10,503 nucleotides of DNA from Acetobacterium sp. (GTDB taxonomy: Bacteria; Bacillota; Clostridia; Eubacteriales; Eubacteriaceae), in contig JAKLQL010000137.1 of assembly GCA_022013395.1 (NCBI GenBank), positions 1-10,503 of the forward strand. Direction: 5' to 3'. The notes under the pieces were generated by a model. It had not been told where the DNA came from. It worked only from the letters and a program-made list of their open reading frames with translations, and did not search any database. Shown in pieces: positions 1 through 7,218 of the stretch. Made by a program: the position numbers and the translations under genes. The number at the start of each line of letters is the position of its first letter. The stretch's first letter is position 1.

Positions 1-1355
1 CCGATGCCTATCTCAGTCTGCAAACCGAAGCGGCTTTGGAAGTGGCTAAGACGCTTGACGGCGAACTGGCCGGACGGGCAAAAAGAACCTCGCTTGAAGG
101 GATTCCCTACGGACTTAAAGACAATATGTGTACCAAGGGGATTTTGACCACTTGTGCGTCAAAAATGCTCTATAACTTCAATCCGCCTTATAATGCCGAA
201 GTTTATGACCGGCTGATTGAAGATGGTGGCATTTTATTGGGAAAAACCAATATGGATGAGTTTGCGATGGGGTCTTCCACCGAAAACTCAGCCTATAAAA
301 AAACCCGCAATCCCTGGGATTTAAACAAGGTACCTGGAGGCTCCAGTGGTGGCTCTGCGGTTGCTGTGGCAGCCGATACAGCTTTTTATACACTGGGATC
401 AGACACCGGTGGATCGATTCGTCAGCCGGCATCCTTTTGCGGCGTGGTGGGAATGAAACCAACCTATGGTTTAGTATCCCGCTACGGTTTGGTGGCCTTT
501 GCATCATCACTTGATCAAATTGGTCCGTTCACCAAGGATGTTGAAGACTGCGCGCTGGTATTAAATACCATTGTCGGCCATGATGCCAAGGATTCCACCT
601 CCCTTAATCTGGAAAAGATCGATTATACCCAAAACCTCAAACAAGGAGTTAAGGGCTTGAAAATTGGCGTGGCCAAAGAATTTTTCGGTGAAGGTCTCCA
701 ACCGGAAGTCCGAAAAAGTCTGGAAGATGCCATTGCTATCTATAAAACTCTGGGGGCTGAAATTGTCGACGTATCGTTCCAGCACCTAGACTATGCCTTA
801 TCAGCCTATTATATGATTTCGTCGGCTGAAGCCAGCTCCAACCTGGCCCGTTACGACGGGATCCGTTATGGTTTCAGAGCCGAAGAATACAACGACCTGG
901 TTGATCTTTACAAAAAAACCAGAAGCCAGGGATTTGGCGATGAAGTAAAACGACGGATCATGCTGGGAACCTATGCCCTCAGTTCGGGATATTATGACGC
1001 TTACTATAAAAAAGCGATGCAGGTACGAACCATCATCAAAGCCGACTTTGATCAGGTATTTGGCGGTTGCGATGTGCTGTTGACCCCAACTGCTCCGACC
1101 ACAGCCTTTGGTATTGGCGAAAAAACCAGCAATCCGCTGGAGATGTATCTAACCGATATTTATACGGTACCGGTTAATATTGCGGGGATTCCCGGGGTTT
1201 CAATTCCCTGCGGGTTGGATAACAGCGGGATGCCCATCGGGATGCAGCTGCTGGGACCGATCTTAAGTGAAGAGACCCTGTTAAAAGTTGCCTGGGCGTT
1301 TGAGTATGAATCAGGTCTGACAAATTTAAAAGCACCATTGGGAACGGAGGTCTAA
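1..1355 (+). CDS. gatA: Glutamyl-tRNA(Gln) amidotransferase subunit A, 5' end cut by window
   Basis: GatA is the glutaminase subunit of the GatCAB amidotransferase. It frees ammonia from glutamine so that misacylated Glu-tRNA(Gln) or Asp-tRNA(Asn) can be amidated in the cytoplasm. The reading frame is open from base 3, giving 450 visible residues; the family is about 485 residues, so roughly the first 35 are outside the window. The amidase-signature triad is visible: Lys in GLKDN (bases 117-119), the GGSSGGS motif with the cis-Ser (336-356), and the nucleophilic Ser in [10 protein letters not shown] (414-416). The TTG at 36 is internal to the conserved N-terminal helix and is not the start. 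The stop at 1353-1355 lies 3 bases before gatB, whose GGAGG ribosome site is inside the gatA end, so the two are translationally linked. gatC is expected just upstream but is not visible. Confidence 0.97.
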   Translation, partial: DAYLSLQTEAALEVAKTLDGELAGRAKRTSLEGIPYGLKDNMCTKGILTTCASKMLYNFNPPYNAEVYDRLIEDGGILLGKTNMDEFAMGSSTENSAYKKTRNPWDLNKVPGGSSGGSAVAVAADTAFYTLGSDTGGSIRQPASFCGVVGMKPTYGLVSRYGLVAFASSLDQIGPFTKDVEDCALVLNTIVGHDAKDSTSLNLEKIDYTQNLKQGVKGLKIGVAKEFFGEGLQPEVRKSLEDAIAIYKTLGAEIVDVSFQHLDYALSAYYMISSAEASSNLARYDGIRYGFRAEEYNDLVDLYKKTRSQGFGDEVKRRIMLGTYALSSGYYDAYYKKAMQVRTIIKADFDQVFGGCDVLLTPTAPTTAFGIGEKTSNPLEMYLTDIYTVPVNIAGIPGVSIPCGLDNSGMPIGMQLLGPILSEETLLKVAWAFEYESGLTNLKAPLGTEV

Positions 1356-1358
1356 ACC

Positions 1359-2795
1359 ATGGAATATGAAATTGTCATTGGAATGGAAATCCATATCGAA
1401 TTAGGCACAAAAACAAAGATATTCTGTTCCTGCCCAACTGAGTTTGGTCAGGATGAGAATACCCATACCTGCCCAGTTTGTTTAGGAATGCCCGGGGTTT
1501 TACCAGTACTGAATGAAAAAGTCGTGGAGTACGCCACCCGAGCCGGTTTAGCCCTGAATTGCGAAATTGCCCACTTCAGCAAAATGGACCGAAAGAATTA
1601 TTTCTATCCGGATTTACCCAAAGCCTATCAAACCTCCCAGTTTGACTTACCCATCTGTACCGGTGGTGTGGTTGAAATCGACATGGATGGGGTTAAAAAA
1701 GATATTGGCATCACTCGAATCCACATCGAGGAAGATGCCGGAAAGTTGCTTCATGAATCAGCCGATGGGACGTTGCTGGACGTTAATCGCTGTGGGGTAC
1801 CGCTGATTGAGATCGTCACCGAACCGGATCTGCGCAGTGCCGAAGAAGCCCGAGCTTTTGCCGAAAAGGTCAGAAATATTCTGGAATATACCGGCGTATC
1901 GGACTGTAAGATGGAACAGGGCTCGATGCGTTTTGACGTGAATCTGTCGATTCGGGAAAAGGGATCTGAAGTACTGGGAACCCGAACCGAAATGAAAAAC
2001 CTGAACTCTTTCCGGGCGCTGATCCGGGCCGTGCAATACGAAAGCAAACGCCAGATCATCGAGATTAAAAAGGGTCACACGATTATTCAAGAAACCCGGA
2101 AATGGGATGACACCAAAGGCACCTCTTCTTCACTTAGAAGTAAAGAAGAAGCCCACGATTACCGTTATTTCCCCGAACCGGATCTGGTGCCGATTGTCCT
2201 GGAACCGGCCTATATTGAAAAAATCAAAAGTGAATTGCCGGAACTGCCGGAAGCAAAAAAACAACGCTATATTGATGAATACAAATTGCCGGAATACGAT
2301 GCCGGGGTGTTAACCACTACTGGCGTAACCGCCCGATTCTTTGAAGAAGCGGTTGCTTTGTACAATGAACCCAAACAGATTTCTAACTGGATGATGGTAG
2401 AAATTCCGCCACTGTTAAAAGAAAATGAACTCAGCATGGAAAATATTACGATCACCCCAGCCCAACTGGTGGAACTGTTAAAACTGGTCAAAAACAATGA
2501 AATCAGTGGAAATACCGGTAAAGAAGTGCTGAAAGAAATGTTTGCTACCGGTAAAAATCCAGGCGACATTGTCAAAGAAAAAGGTCTCGCCCAAATGAGC
2601 GATACTGGAGAACTGGAAGCCATCATTGAAGAAATCGTTTCAGCCAATCCCAAATCGGTTGAGGATATTGGTGCCGGCAACGAGAAAGCCTATGGTTTCT
2701 TAACTGGTCAGGTTATGAAAGCAACCAAAGGAAAAGCAAATGCTCAGGTAGCCAACGAACTTATTCGGACTGTTGTAGCCAGACATCTGGCATAA
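1359..2795 (+). CDS. gatB: Aspartyl/glutamyl-tRNA(Asn/Gln) amidotransferase subunit B
   Basis: GatB binds the misacylated tRNA, activates its side-chain carboxylate with ATP and transfers the ammonia channelled from GatA. The 478-residue product has the usual family length. The N-terminal kinase-like catalytic domain opens with YEIVIGMEIHIEL and carries a probable structural zinc site of four cysteines (C23, C25, C38, C41; CxC and CPVC). Many Bacillus-type GatB proteins lack this site. Further conserved blocks are KMDRKNYFYPDLPKAYQ, RIHIEEDAGK and the DVNLSIR/GTRTEMKNLNSF region. The last ~150 residues form the helical tail and the YqeY-like tRNA-binding domain. The ATG at 1359 is preceded by GGAGG at 1346-1350 with 8-base spacing. 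It follows gatA directly, as in most gatCAB operons. Confidence 0.98.
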   Translation: MEYEIVIGMEIHIELGTKTKIFCSCPTEFGQDENTHTCPVCLGMPGVLPVLNEKVVEYATRAGLALNCEIAHFSKMDRKNYFYPDLPKAYQTSQFDLPICTGGVVEIDMDGVKKDIGITRIHIEEDAGKLLHESADGTLLDVNRCGVPLIEIVTEPDLRSAEEARAFAEKVRNILEYTGVSDCKMEQGSMRFDVNLSIREKGSEVLGTRTEMKNLNSFRALIRAVQYESKRQIIEIKKGHTIIQETRKWDDTKGTSSSLRSKEEAHDYRYFPEPDLVPIVLEPAYIEKIKSELPELPEAKKQRYIDEYKLPEYDAGVLTTTGVTARFFEEAVALYNEPKQISNWMMVEIPPLLKENELSMENITITPAQLVELLKLVKNNEISGNTGKEVLKEMFATGKNPGDIVKEKGLAQMSDTGELEAIIEEIVSANPKSVEDIGAGNEKAYGFLTGQVMKATKGKANAQVANELIRTVVARHLA

Positions 2796-2816
2796 AACAT
2801 AACTGATTTCAACAAC

Positions 2817-2850
2817 TAAGGGATTACTGCAAACTTGCAGTAATCCCTTA
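2817..2850. other. Perfect 16-bp inverted repeat (hairpin) after gatB, without a U-tract
   Basis: The left arm 2817-2832 and right arm 2835-2850 are exact reverse complements separated by only two bases, so the real RNA loop is probably 4-6 nt. The hairpin starts 21 bases after the gatB stop. On the + strand the 3' flank is A-rich, and on the - strand no T-run follows, so it lacks the U-tract of a standard intrinsic terminator in either direction. It may protect the 3' end of gatCAB mRNA, act as a processing site, or be a weak terminator. Only the inverted repeat itself is seen; the role is inference. Confidence 0.75.
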
Positions 2851-2878
2851 AAAAATAATAGAATCATAAAGGAAAAAT

Positions 2879-3637
2879 ATGGAAAACATTGAAGAAATAA
2901 AAGAATTAGCAGAAATCAACAAGCGGATCGACGGCCGCGAAGCGCATGAACAAAGACCAATGGTTGTTACCCGACACTTTATTAAACATGCCCAGGGATC
3001 CGTGCTCATTGAGGTCGGAGATACCAAGGTAATTTGTACTGCCATGGTGGAAGACAAGGTCCCCCCGTTTTTAAAAGGACAGAAGAAGGGCTGGATTACC
3101 GCCGAATATGAAATGATTCCCGGGTCAACCAACATCCGCAAAAGTCGAGATCGCAACCGGGGGAAAATTGACGGCCGGACTATGGAAATTCAACGTTTAA
3201 TTGGCCGAAGTCTGAGATCGGTTATTGACCTTAATAAGCTCGGTGAACGAACGCTGTGGATCGATTGTGATGTGATCCAGGCCGACGGCGGAACTCGGAC
3301 AGCGGCGATTACCGGATCATTTCTGGCCCTTCACGATGCCTTATCGGATCTGGTTGAAAAAGGAAAAATCAAAGAAATGCCGATTACCAACTTTGTCGCT
3401 GCCACCAGTGTGGGTATTTATCAGGGTGAAGCCATTGTTGATTTGTGCTATGAAGAAGATTCAAACGCAGAAGTTGATATGAATATGGTGATGACTGAAA
3501 CTGGCGAAATCATCGAGATTCAAGGAACCGGAGAAGAACGCCCCTTTAATAAAGAAGAACTTCAAAAAATGTTAACCTTGGGAGAAGCAAGTATCAAAAA
3601 AATTATCGCCTTCCAAAAAGATACATTATTGAGTTAA
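2879..3637 (+). CDS. rph: Ribonuclease PH
   Basis: RNase PH is a phosphate-dependent 3'-to-5' exoribonuclease that trims tRNA precursors and other RNAs, working as a ring-shaped hexamer. The 252-residue product matches the family through [14 protein letters not shown], a basic stretch leading to [15 protein letters not shown], and [16 protein letters not shown] (the phosphate and RNA binding core). The conserved family start (R-x-DGR) lies at residues 16-20, so there is a 15-residue N-terminal extension. The ATG at 2879 is preceded by an AAAGG ribosome site at 2868-2872, which supports the long start. The gene is followed after 10 bases by the nucleotide pyrophosphatase gene, a common rph-rdgB order in Firmicutes. 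It lies just after the gatB hairpin and has no strong promoter of its own. Confidence 0.97.
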   Translation: MENIEEIKELAEINKRIDGREAHEQRPMVVTRHFIKHAQGSVLIEVGDTKVICTAMVEDKVPPFLKGQKKGWITAEYEMIPGSTNIRKSRDRNRGKIDGRTMEIQRLIGRSLRSVIDLNKLGERTLWIDCDVIQADGGTRTAAITGSFLALHDALSDLVEKGKIKEMPITNFVAATSVGIYQGEAIVDLCYEEDSNAEVDMNMVMTETGEIIEIQGTGEERPFNKEELQKMLTLGEASIKKIIAFQKDTLLS

Positions 3638-3647
3638 TGGGTAAATT

Positions 3648-4250
3648 ATGATGAGAACAATCCTTTTAGCGACCGGAAATCAGGATAAGGCCAAAGAGTT
3701 GAAAGCCATGCTGGGTGAGGATTTTGAAGTCCTGACGATGAAAGATTTTGGCATTGAAATTGAGATTATCGAAGATGGTCTCACTTATGAAGAAAATGCC
3801 CTGATAAAGGTTCGGGCTTTAAAATCATATGTCCAGGGAAAAGACATCATTATAATGGGTGATGATTCGGGGTTGTCGGTAGACTGTTTAAATGGTGAAC
3901 CGGGGATCTATTCGGCGCGTTATGCCGGAGAAAATGTCACCTATACCAACAATAACGAAAAACTCCTAAAGGAAATGACTGGCGTGCCGGAAGAGCAACG
4001 GGGGGCCGCTTTTATTACGGCCATCGCCATGATTTTCCCTGACGGCCGGGAGTTGACTTGTGAAGGTCTGGTCAGAGGGAAAATTGCCTTTGAGTATTGT
4101 GGCCAAGGCGGATTTGGCTATGATCCTTTATTTATCCACGAAGCATCGGGACGTTGCTATGGGGAGATGACCAAGGACGAAAAAAACCGGTTGAGTCATC
4201 GGGCCGTGGCCACCGAAAAAGCCAGAGAAATACTAAGTCAAAAGATTTAA
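3648..4250 (+). CDS. rdgB: dITP/XTP pyrophosphatase (RdgB/HAM1 family)
   Basis: This enzyme hydrolyses non-canonical purine nucleoside triphosphates (dITP, ITP, XTP) to monophosphates, keeping them out of DNA and RNA. The 200-residue length is typical. Visible motifs are the N-terminal LATGNQDKAKEL substrate loop (TGN at residues 9-11), the catalytic GDDSGLSVD block (D72, D73), PGIYSARYAG, GGFGYDPLF and KNRLSHRAVA near the end. Two tandem ATG codons are at 3648 and 3651; there is no strong ribosome site, and the 10-base gap after rph suggests translational coupling. It forms a unit with rph upstream and the phosphoesterase downstream. Confidence 0.96.
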   Translation: MMRTILLATGNQDKAKELKAMLGEDFEVLTMKDFGIEIEIIEDGLTYEENALIKVRALKSYVQGKDIIIMGDDSGLSVDCLNGEPGIYSARYAGENVTYTNNNEKLLKEMTGVPEEQRGAAFITAIAMIFPDGRELTCEGLVRGKIAFEYCGQGGFGYDPLFIHEASGRCYGEMTKDEKNRLSHRAVATEKAREILSQKI

Positions 4251-4317
4251 CAGAAATGGCAATATTAATACTTAGTTAATTAGTTAAGCAGAAAATAACC
4301 AGGGATGGGGAGATAAA

Positions 4318-4812
4318 ATGAAAATTGGAGTTATGAGTGACAGCCATGGTAATCTGAAAGCGGTGAAACAGGCCGCGGAGGAAATGGGTCAGGTGGACGT
4401 AATTATTCATCTTGGAGACTACGTGGAAGATGCTCTCTATCTACGAACGCTCACCAATATCCCGGTCCACATCCTGAAGGGAAACTTGGATTCTTTTGCT
4501 GATGACGGCAGTATGTCGCTGGAGACGACCTTGGGCGGATTTAAAATTTTTGCCTGTCATGGCCATAAATATGGTGTGAAAAATGATTTGCACCGCATTT
4601 ACTATGCTGGTCTGGAAAAAAATGCCCAGGTAATTCTCTATGGTCATACCCACCATGCTTATATTGAAGATGACGGCCGAATCCTGATCATGAATCCTGG
4701 TTCAGTGGGAGCGCCCAGAATGGGTGACCCCGAAAGCTACGGTCTGATTACCATTGATCACGGGGAAATTGATGCAAAAATTATCCCACTGTGGAACGAT
4801 AATCAGGAATAA
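4318..4812 (+). CDS. Metallophosphoesterase, MJ0936/YfcE family
   Basis: This is a small cytoplasmic calcineurin-like phosphodiesterase of 164 residues. The full dinuclear metal site is visible: D8 and H10 in SDSHGN, D34 in HLGD, N56 in GNLD, H81 in CHGH, and H110 and H112 in YGHTHHAY. The closing NPGSVGAPR motif is typical of the MJ0936/YfcE subgroup, whose members hydrolyse model phosphodiesters in vitro; the physiological substrate is not settled. The start ATG is preceded by GGGGAG (4307-4312) at good spacing. The 67-base gap after rdgB contains no clear promoter or terminator, so read-through from the rph-rdgB unit is likely; this order is common in clostridia. Confidence 0.93.
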   Translation: MKIGVMSDSHGNLKAVKQAAEEMGQVDVIIHLGDYVEDALYLRTLTNIPVHILKGNLDSFADDGSMSLETTLGGFKIFACHGHKYGVKNDLHRIYYAGLEKNAQVILYGHTHHAYIEDDGRILIMNPGSVGAPRMGDPESYGLITIDHGEIDAKIIPLWNDNQE

Positions 4813-4828
4813 CATCAAGCAATTATGC

Positions 4829-4857
4829 TTGACAAAGTTTGATTGTTCGATTATTAT
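4829..4857 (+). promoter_or_regulatory. Sigma-A type promoter of the arsR-like gene
   Basis: A consensus -35 box TTGACA (4829-4834) is followed after 17 bases by a TATTAT -10 box (4852-4857). Transcription would be expected to start about 6-8 bases later, at 4863-4865, which is at or next to the ATG at 4864. The promoter starts 17 bases after the phosphoesterase stop codon. Confidence 0.8.
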
Positions 4858-4858
4858 A
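4845..4858. repeat. 14-bp repeat, copy 1, over the arsR -10 box
   Basis: The sequence GTTCGATTATTATA is identical here and at 5195-5208. The match extends imperfectly on both sides (TTGA before, AAC after). This copy covers the -10 box of the repressor's own promoter, which is where an autorepressor would bind. An operator role is inference. Confidence 0.7.
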
Positions 4859-4863
4859 GAACT

Positions 4864-5175
4864 ATGGAAAATATTGATTTAGTAAAGATTTTTAAGGCGC
4901 TTTCAAGTGAACAACGGTTGAATATTTTTAAAATGCTTTATGAATGGAATCAGACAACTTCTGAAGCTACCACGGACTGCCTGTGTTCTGAGGAGGGGGT
5001 AGAAAAGTGTTTTACTAAGACCTGTGATTGTCTGGATTTATCAAAGTCGACCATTTCTCACCATTTTAAAGAGCTTGAAAATGCCGGTTTGATCAACTGT
5101 ACCCGAATTGGACAAAGTTCAGTTTGTAAGATTAATATGGAAGCCGTTCAGGCGATCAGGGATTTTTTGAAATAG
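4864..5175 (+). CDS. Cysteine-rich ArsR/SmtB-family winged-helix regulator
   Basis: This 103-residue protein is a member of the ArsR/SmtB repressor family, homodimeric winged-helix DNA-binding proteins often released from DNA by metals, metalloids or thiol chemistry. Visible parts are the helix KIFKALSSEQRLNIFKML (residues 8-25), the recognition helix LDLSKSTISHHFKELENAGLI (57-77) and the wing around TRIGQSSVCKIN. Seven cysteines stand out: C39, C41, C49, C54, C56, C79 and C88. Five fall in an 18-residue stretch directly before the recognition helix, where CadC and ArsR place their metal or arsenic ligands. I chose the ATG at 4864 rather than the in-frame TTG at 4843, because the TTG lies between the -35 and -10 boxes. 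There is no Shine-Dalgarno before the ATG, which fits a leaderless transcript. A YadG/YadH-type exporter lies downstream and is the likely target. Confidence 0.88.
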   Translation: MENIDLVKIFKALSSEQRLNIFKMLYEWNQTTSEATTDCLCSEEGVEKCFTKTCDCLDLSKSTISHHFKELENAGLINCTRIGQSSVCKINMEAVQAIRDFLK

Positions 5176-5194
5176 CCCTGCCTGTCCGCTTGAA

Positions 5195-5208
5195 GTTCGA
5201 TTATTATA
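5195..5208. repeat. 14-bp repeat, copy 2, downstream of arsR
   Basis: This is an exact second copy of the 14 bases that overlap the arsR -10 box, starting 20 bases after the arsR stop. It is the natural place for the promoter/operator of the following ABC transporter unit. A TATTAT lies inside it, but I cannot see a good -35 box at the right distance, so promoter activity here is uncertain. Confidence 0.65.
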
Positions 5209-5232
5209 AAACAATAAAACTAAAATAAGACG

Positions 5233-5241
5233 AAATGAAAT
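5233..5241. repeat. 9-bp direct repeat, left flank of the palindromic element
   Basis: AAATGAAAT occurs here and at 5414-5422, immediately on both sides of the large palindrome. This is the pattern of a target-site duplication made by a transposase-driven insertion. Confidence 0.6.
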
Positions 5242-5413
5242 TAGGCAATTGCGAAACTCATAAACGTCGAACAGTAGTTGCTTTGCGTTCAGTTTCCACA
5301 AACAATTTTGTAACGTGTAGGCGAACAGGCGATAGCCTGTACGATGTACAGTGTAAAAATTGTTTCGTGCGAAACTGGACACAAAGCTCACGGTAATTTC
5401 GCAATTACCTACT
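5242..5413. mobile_element. ~172-bp imperfect palindrome, MITE-like foldback element
   Basis: The element can fold on itself over nearly its whole length. The outer arms 5243-5256 and 5397-5410 pair at 13 of 14 positions. The middle arms 5281-5296 and 5371-5386 pair throughout except for one mismatch, with one G-T pair. The arms 5303-5309 and 5356-5362 pair fully. The centre is ACAGGC/GCCTGT (5325-5330, 5335-5340) around a GATA loop. The left arm has about 15 extra bases near 5266-5280. It is flanked by 9-bp direct repeats and has no credible ORF, all of which fits a non-autonomous miniature inverted-repeat element. It lies in the leader of the ABC transporter unit, so it would also form a large RNA hairpin there. 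A cis-regulatory RNA without mobility is the alternative. Confidence 0.65.
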
Positions 5414-5422
5414 AAATGAAAT
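5414..5422. repeat. 9-bp direct repeat, right flank of the palindromic element
   Basis: This is the second copy of AAATGAAAT, directly after the palindrome; see the left copy at 5233-5241. Confidence 0.6.
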
Positions 5423-5441
5423 ATTAGAAAGGAAGCAATCT

Positions 5442-6152
5442 ATGCTAAAAATTAACGATGTGTCAATGATCTATCAAAAGGGCAAAAAAGAAGCATTGAA
5501 AAATGTCAGCTTAAATATAGAAGAAGGCGAATTTACCGCCTTGCTGGGGCAAAATGGGGCGGGAAAAAGCACCTTAATCAATATCTTGGCAGGTAATGTG
5601 AAAAAGACAAAGGGAGCTGTAACGATCGGAGGGTATGATATTGATCGAAAGGAGCTTGAAACAAAAAAAATAATTGGGATCGTTCCCCAGGATACCGGAT
5701 ACGATTTTGTTTTTACGGTTGATGAGGCCTTGAAAAAGCAATCTGGTTATTTTGGGATCAAGGATAATAAGGAATATATTGATGAGCTGTTAGATGCGCT
5801 GTATCTAACCGAAAAAAGAAGTGCCCGAATCAGGGATCTTTCCGGGGGGATGCGAAGACGATTTTTAATTGCCAAGGCGTTGGTTCATAAACCTAAAATT
5901 CTCATTCTGGATGAGCCCACCGCCGGCGTTGATATTGAAATGCGGCATACCTTATATGATTTTTTAATCAAGCTGCATGAATCCGGAACCACCATCATTT
6001 TGACGACCCATTATATTGAAGAAGCGGAAAAATTGTGTAAGCGGATTGTGATCATTGATGGCGGCAAGATTATTGCTGATGAGCCAAAAGAAGAGCTGAT
6101 GGATGCTTTTCGCGAGAATCTGTCATTGAAGTTCATTTTGATGTGGAGCTAA
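5442..6152 (+). CDS. ABC transporter ATP-binding protein, YadG type, C-terminus lost by frameshift
   Basis: This is the nucleotide-binding subunit of an ABC-2 exporter. All catalytic motifs are present: Walker A GQNGAGKS (residues 36-43), Q-loop Q83 in VPQD, signature LSGGM (133-137), Walker B ILILDEP (153-159) and switch histidine H190. The sequence resembles E. coli YadG, including LDEPTAGVDIE and TTIILTTHYIEEAE. YadG-type proteins are about 305 residues; this frame stops at 236, and its last ~10 residues look unrelated to the family. The missing C-terminal part lies in the -1 frame at about 6110-6346. The point of change is within about 6105-6130, and a one-base loss in the short T-run 6107-6110 would explain it. 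The ribosome site AAAGGAAG (5428-5435) is well placed. The ATPase domain is complete, so partial function is possible. Confidence 0.88.
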   Translation: MLKINDVSMIYQKGKKEALKNVSLNIEEGEFTALLGQNGAGKSTLINILAGNVKKTKGAVTIGGYDIDRKELETKKIIGIVPQDTGYDFVFTVDEALKKQSGYFGIKDNKEYIDELLDALYLTEKRSARIRDLSGGMRRRFLIAKALVHKPKILILDEPTAGVDIEMRHTLYDFLIKLHESGTTIILTTHYIEEAEKLCKRIVIIDGGKIIADEPKEELMDAFRENLSLKFILMWS

Positions 6153-6346
6153 ATTTGGTAGATTTTGATTTTTTAAGTGAGTATCACCCGCATATCGAAG
6201 ATAAAACAAGGCTTCAGCTGAAAGCCTCAAAAAAGGACTTATCTAAAGTCTTTAAACAACTTTCAGAGAGAAATATGGAATTTACCAATCTGGTGGTGGA
6301 AAAACCAAAACTGGAAGATATTTATTTAAATATCATAAATCGTTAG
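6143..6346 (+). pseudogene. C-terminal part of the same YadG-type ATPase, in the -1 frame
   Basis: The stretch of about 75 residues in this frame is the normal C-terminal regulatory tail of YadG-type ATPases: an acidic beta segment, then DLSKVFKQLSERNMEFTNL, then a final LEDIYLNIINR. It aligns in style and order with the E. coli YadG tail (VFTQLSEQGIQV and a final LEELFVSLVNE). The similarity continues upstream of the GTG at 6143, in the same frame, to about 6113. The GTG has no Shine-Dalgarno, so this is more likely a detached end of the upstream gene than an independent gene. Translational coupling by the 10-base overlap with the upstream frame (6143-6152) is a less likely way to make it. 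Confidence 0.75.
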
Positions 6347-6355
6347 GAGAAGCGT

Positions 6356-7141
6356 ATGAAGAAAAATATCATATTTTACAACAGGATCGGCTTTATAACG
6401 CTCTTTAATAGAGAAATTCATCGTTTTATGAAGGTGCCTGTTCAGACTGTTCTTGCACCACTTATTTCGAATATTTTGTACATGTTGATTTTCGGGGGGA
6501 TGCTGCAAACAAGAGAGGTTGGCATCGATGGGGTAAATTATCTTCACTTTCTTGTGCCAGGTTTAGCGACGATGGGGGCAATATTTGCCGCTTTTCAAAA
6601 TCCGGCCTTTTCAATCATTTCTCAGAAATTTCAAAATACGATTCAGGATTTGAATAGCTATCCCATCTCGATTACCGAAAAGATTTTAGCATTTGTTTTT
6701 GGTGGCATGTTTCGAGGTGTTCTAGTTGGCATACTAACCTATGTGGCAACTGGTTTTTTTGTTGGCTACGAAGTTGAACATCCACTCTTTTTTGTTCTGT
6801 CACTGACAGCAACTTCATTTGTTTTTGCTTCCGTTGGTCTAATTGCTGGCCTGGTATTGGACAATTTCGAAAAAATGAATTTTATGCTTGCTATTATTAT
6901 CACCCCACTTACGTATTTAGGCGGCGTGTTCTTCGAGGTTTCCAAACTGCCCGGTTTTTTATCCAGTATTATCTATATCAACCCCATTTTTCCGCTGGTT
7001 AATGTTTCCCGGTATGCATATATCGGTGTTTGCGAAGGCAATATCTATATCCATGTTCTGATCACAATTGCTTTAGTTATTAGCTCTTTCGTAGTTGCAG
7101 CATACATCTTTAAAAAAGGGATTGGGATTAAAACGGTATAA
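6356..7141 (+). CDS. ABC-2 type transporter permease, YadH type
   Basis: This is the membrane subunit paired with the preceding ATPase, 261 residues with about six predicted hydrophobic segments (roughly residues 30-50, 67-90, 108-138, 143-168, 174-197 and 230-254). The N-terminal REIHRFMKVPVQT and the later ITPLTYLGGVFFEVSKLPGF closely follow E. coli YadH (KEIHRFMR...QT and LTPLTYLGGVFY...LPPF). It belongs to the ABC-2 exporter permeases, whose members export drugs, polysaccharides or lipids; the substrate here cannot be told from sequence. The ATG has AGGAGA (6345-6350) at 5-base spacing and lies 9 bases after the end of the ATPase tail, so the two form one transcription unit. The permease frame is intact. 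Confidence 0.92.
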   Translation: MKKNIIFYNRIGFITLFNREIHRFMKVPVQTVLAPLISNILYMLIFGGMLQTREVGIDGVNYLHFLVPGLATMGAIFAAFQNPAFSIISQKFQNTIQDLNSYPISITEKILAFVFGGMFRGVLVGILTYVATGFFVGYEVEHPLFFVLSLTATSFVFASVGLIAGLVLDNFEKMNFMLAIIITPLTYLGGVFFEVSKLPGFLSSIIYINPIFPLVNVSRYAYIGVCEGNIYIHVLITIALVISSFVVAAYIFKKGIGIKTV

Positions 7142-7218
7142 GCAGCAATCCTGATCGTGATTCATCTTAACTTGCTATGCTTACTAAAATTAAAAAATGA
7201 CGAAACAATAAAAAAGAG

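Noticed and set aside
2835..2864. Possible rph promoter (TTGCAG, 18 bases, TAGAAT)
   Set aside because: The -35 box is poor and lies inside the perfect hairpin, and the predicted start would be after the ribosome site at 2868-2872.
4843..4863. TTG at 4843 as the arsR start
   Set aside because: It lies between the -35 and -10 boxes of the gene's own promoter and has no ribosome site. The ATG at 4864 begins the usual ArsR N-terminal helix.
5119..5391. 90-codon open frame on the - strand through the palindromic element
   Set aside because: No recognisable domain, no clear ribosome site, and it runs across the arsR end and the foldback repeat.
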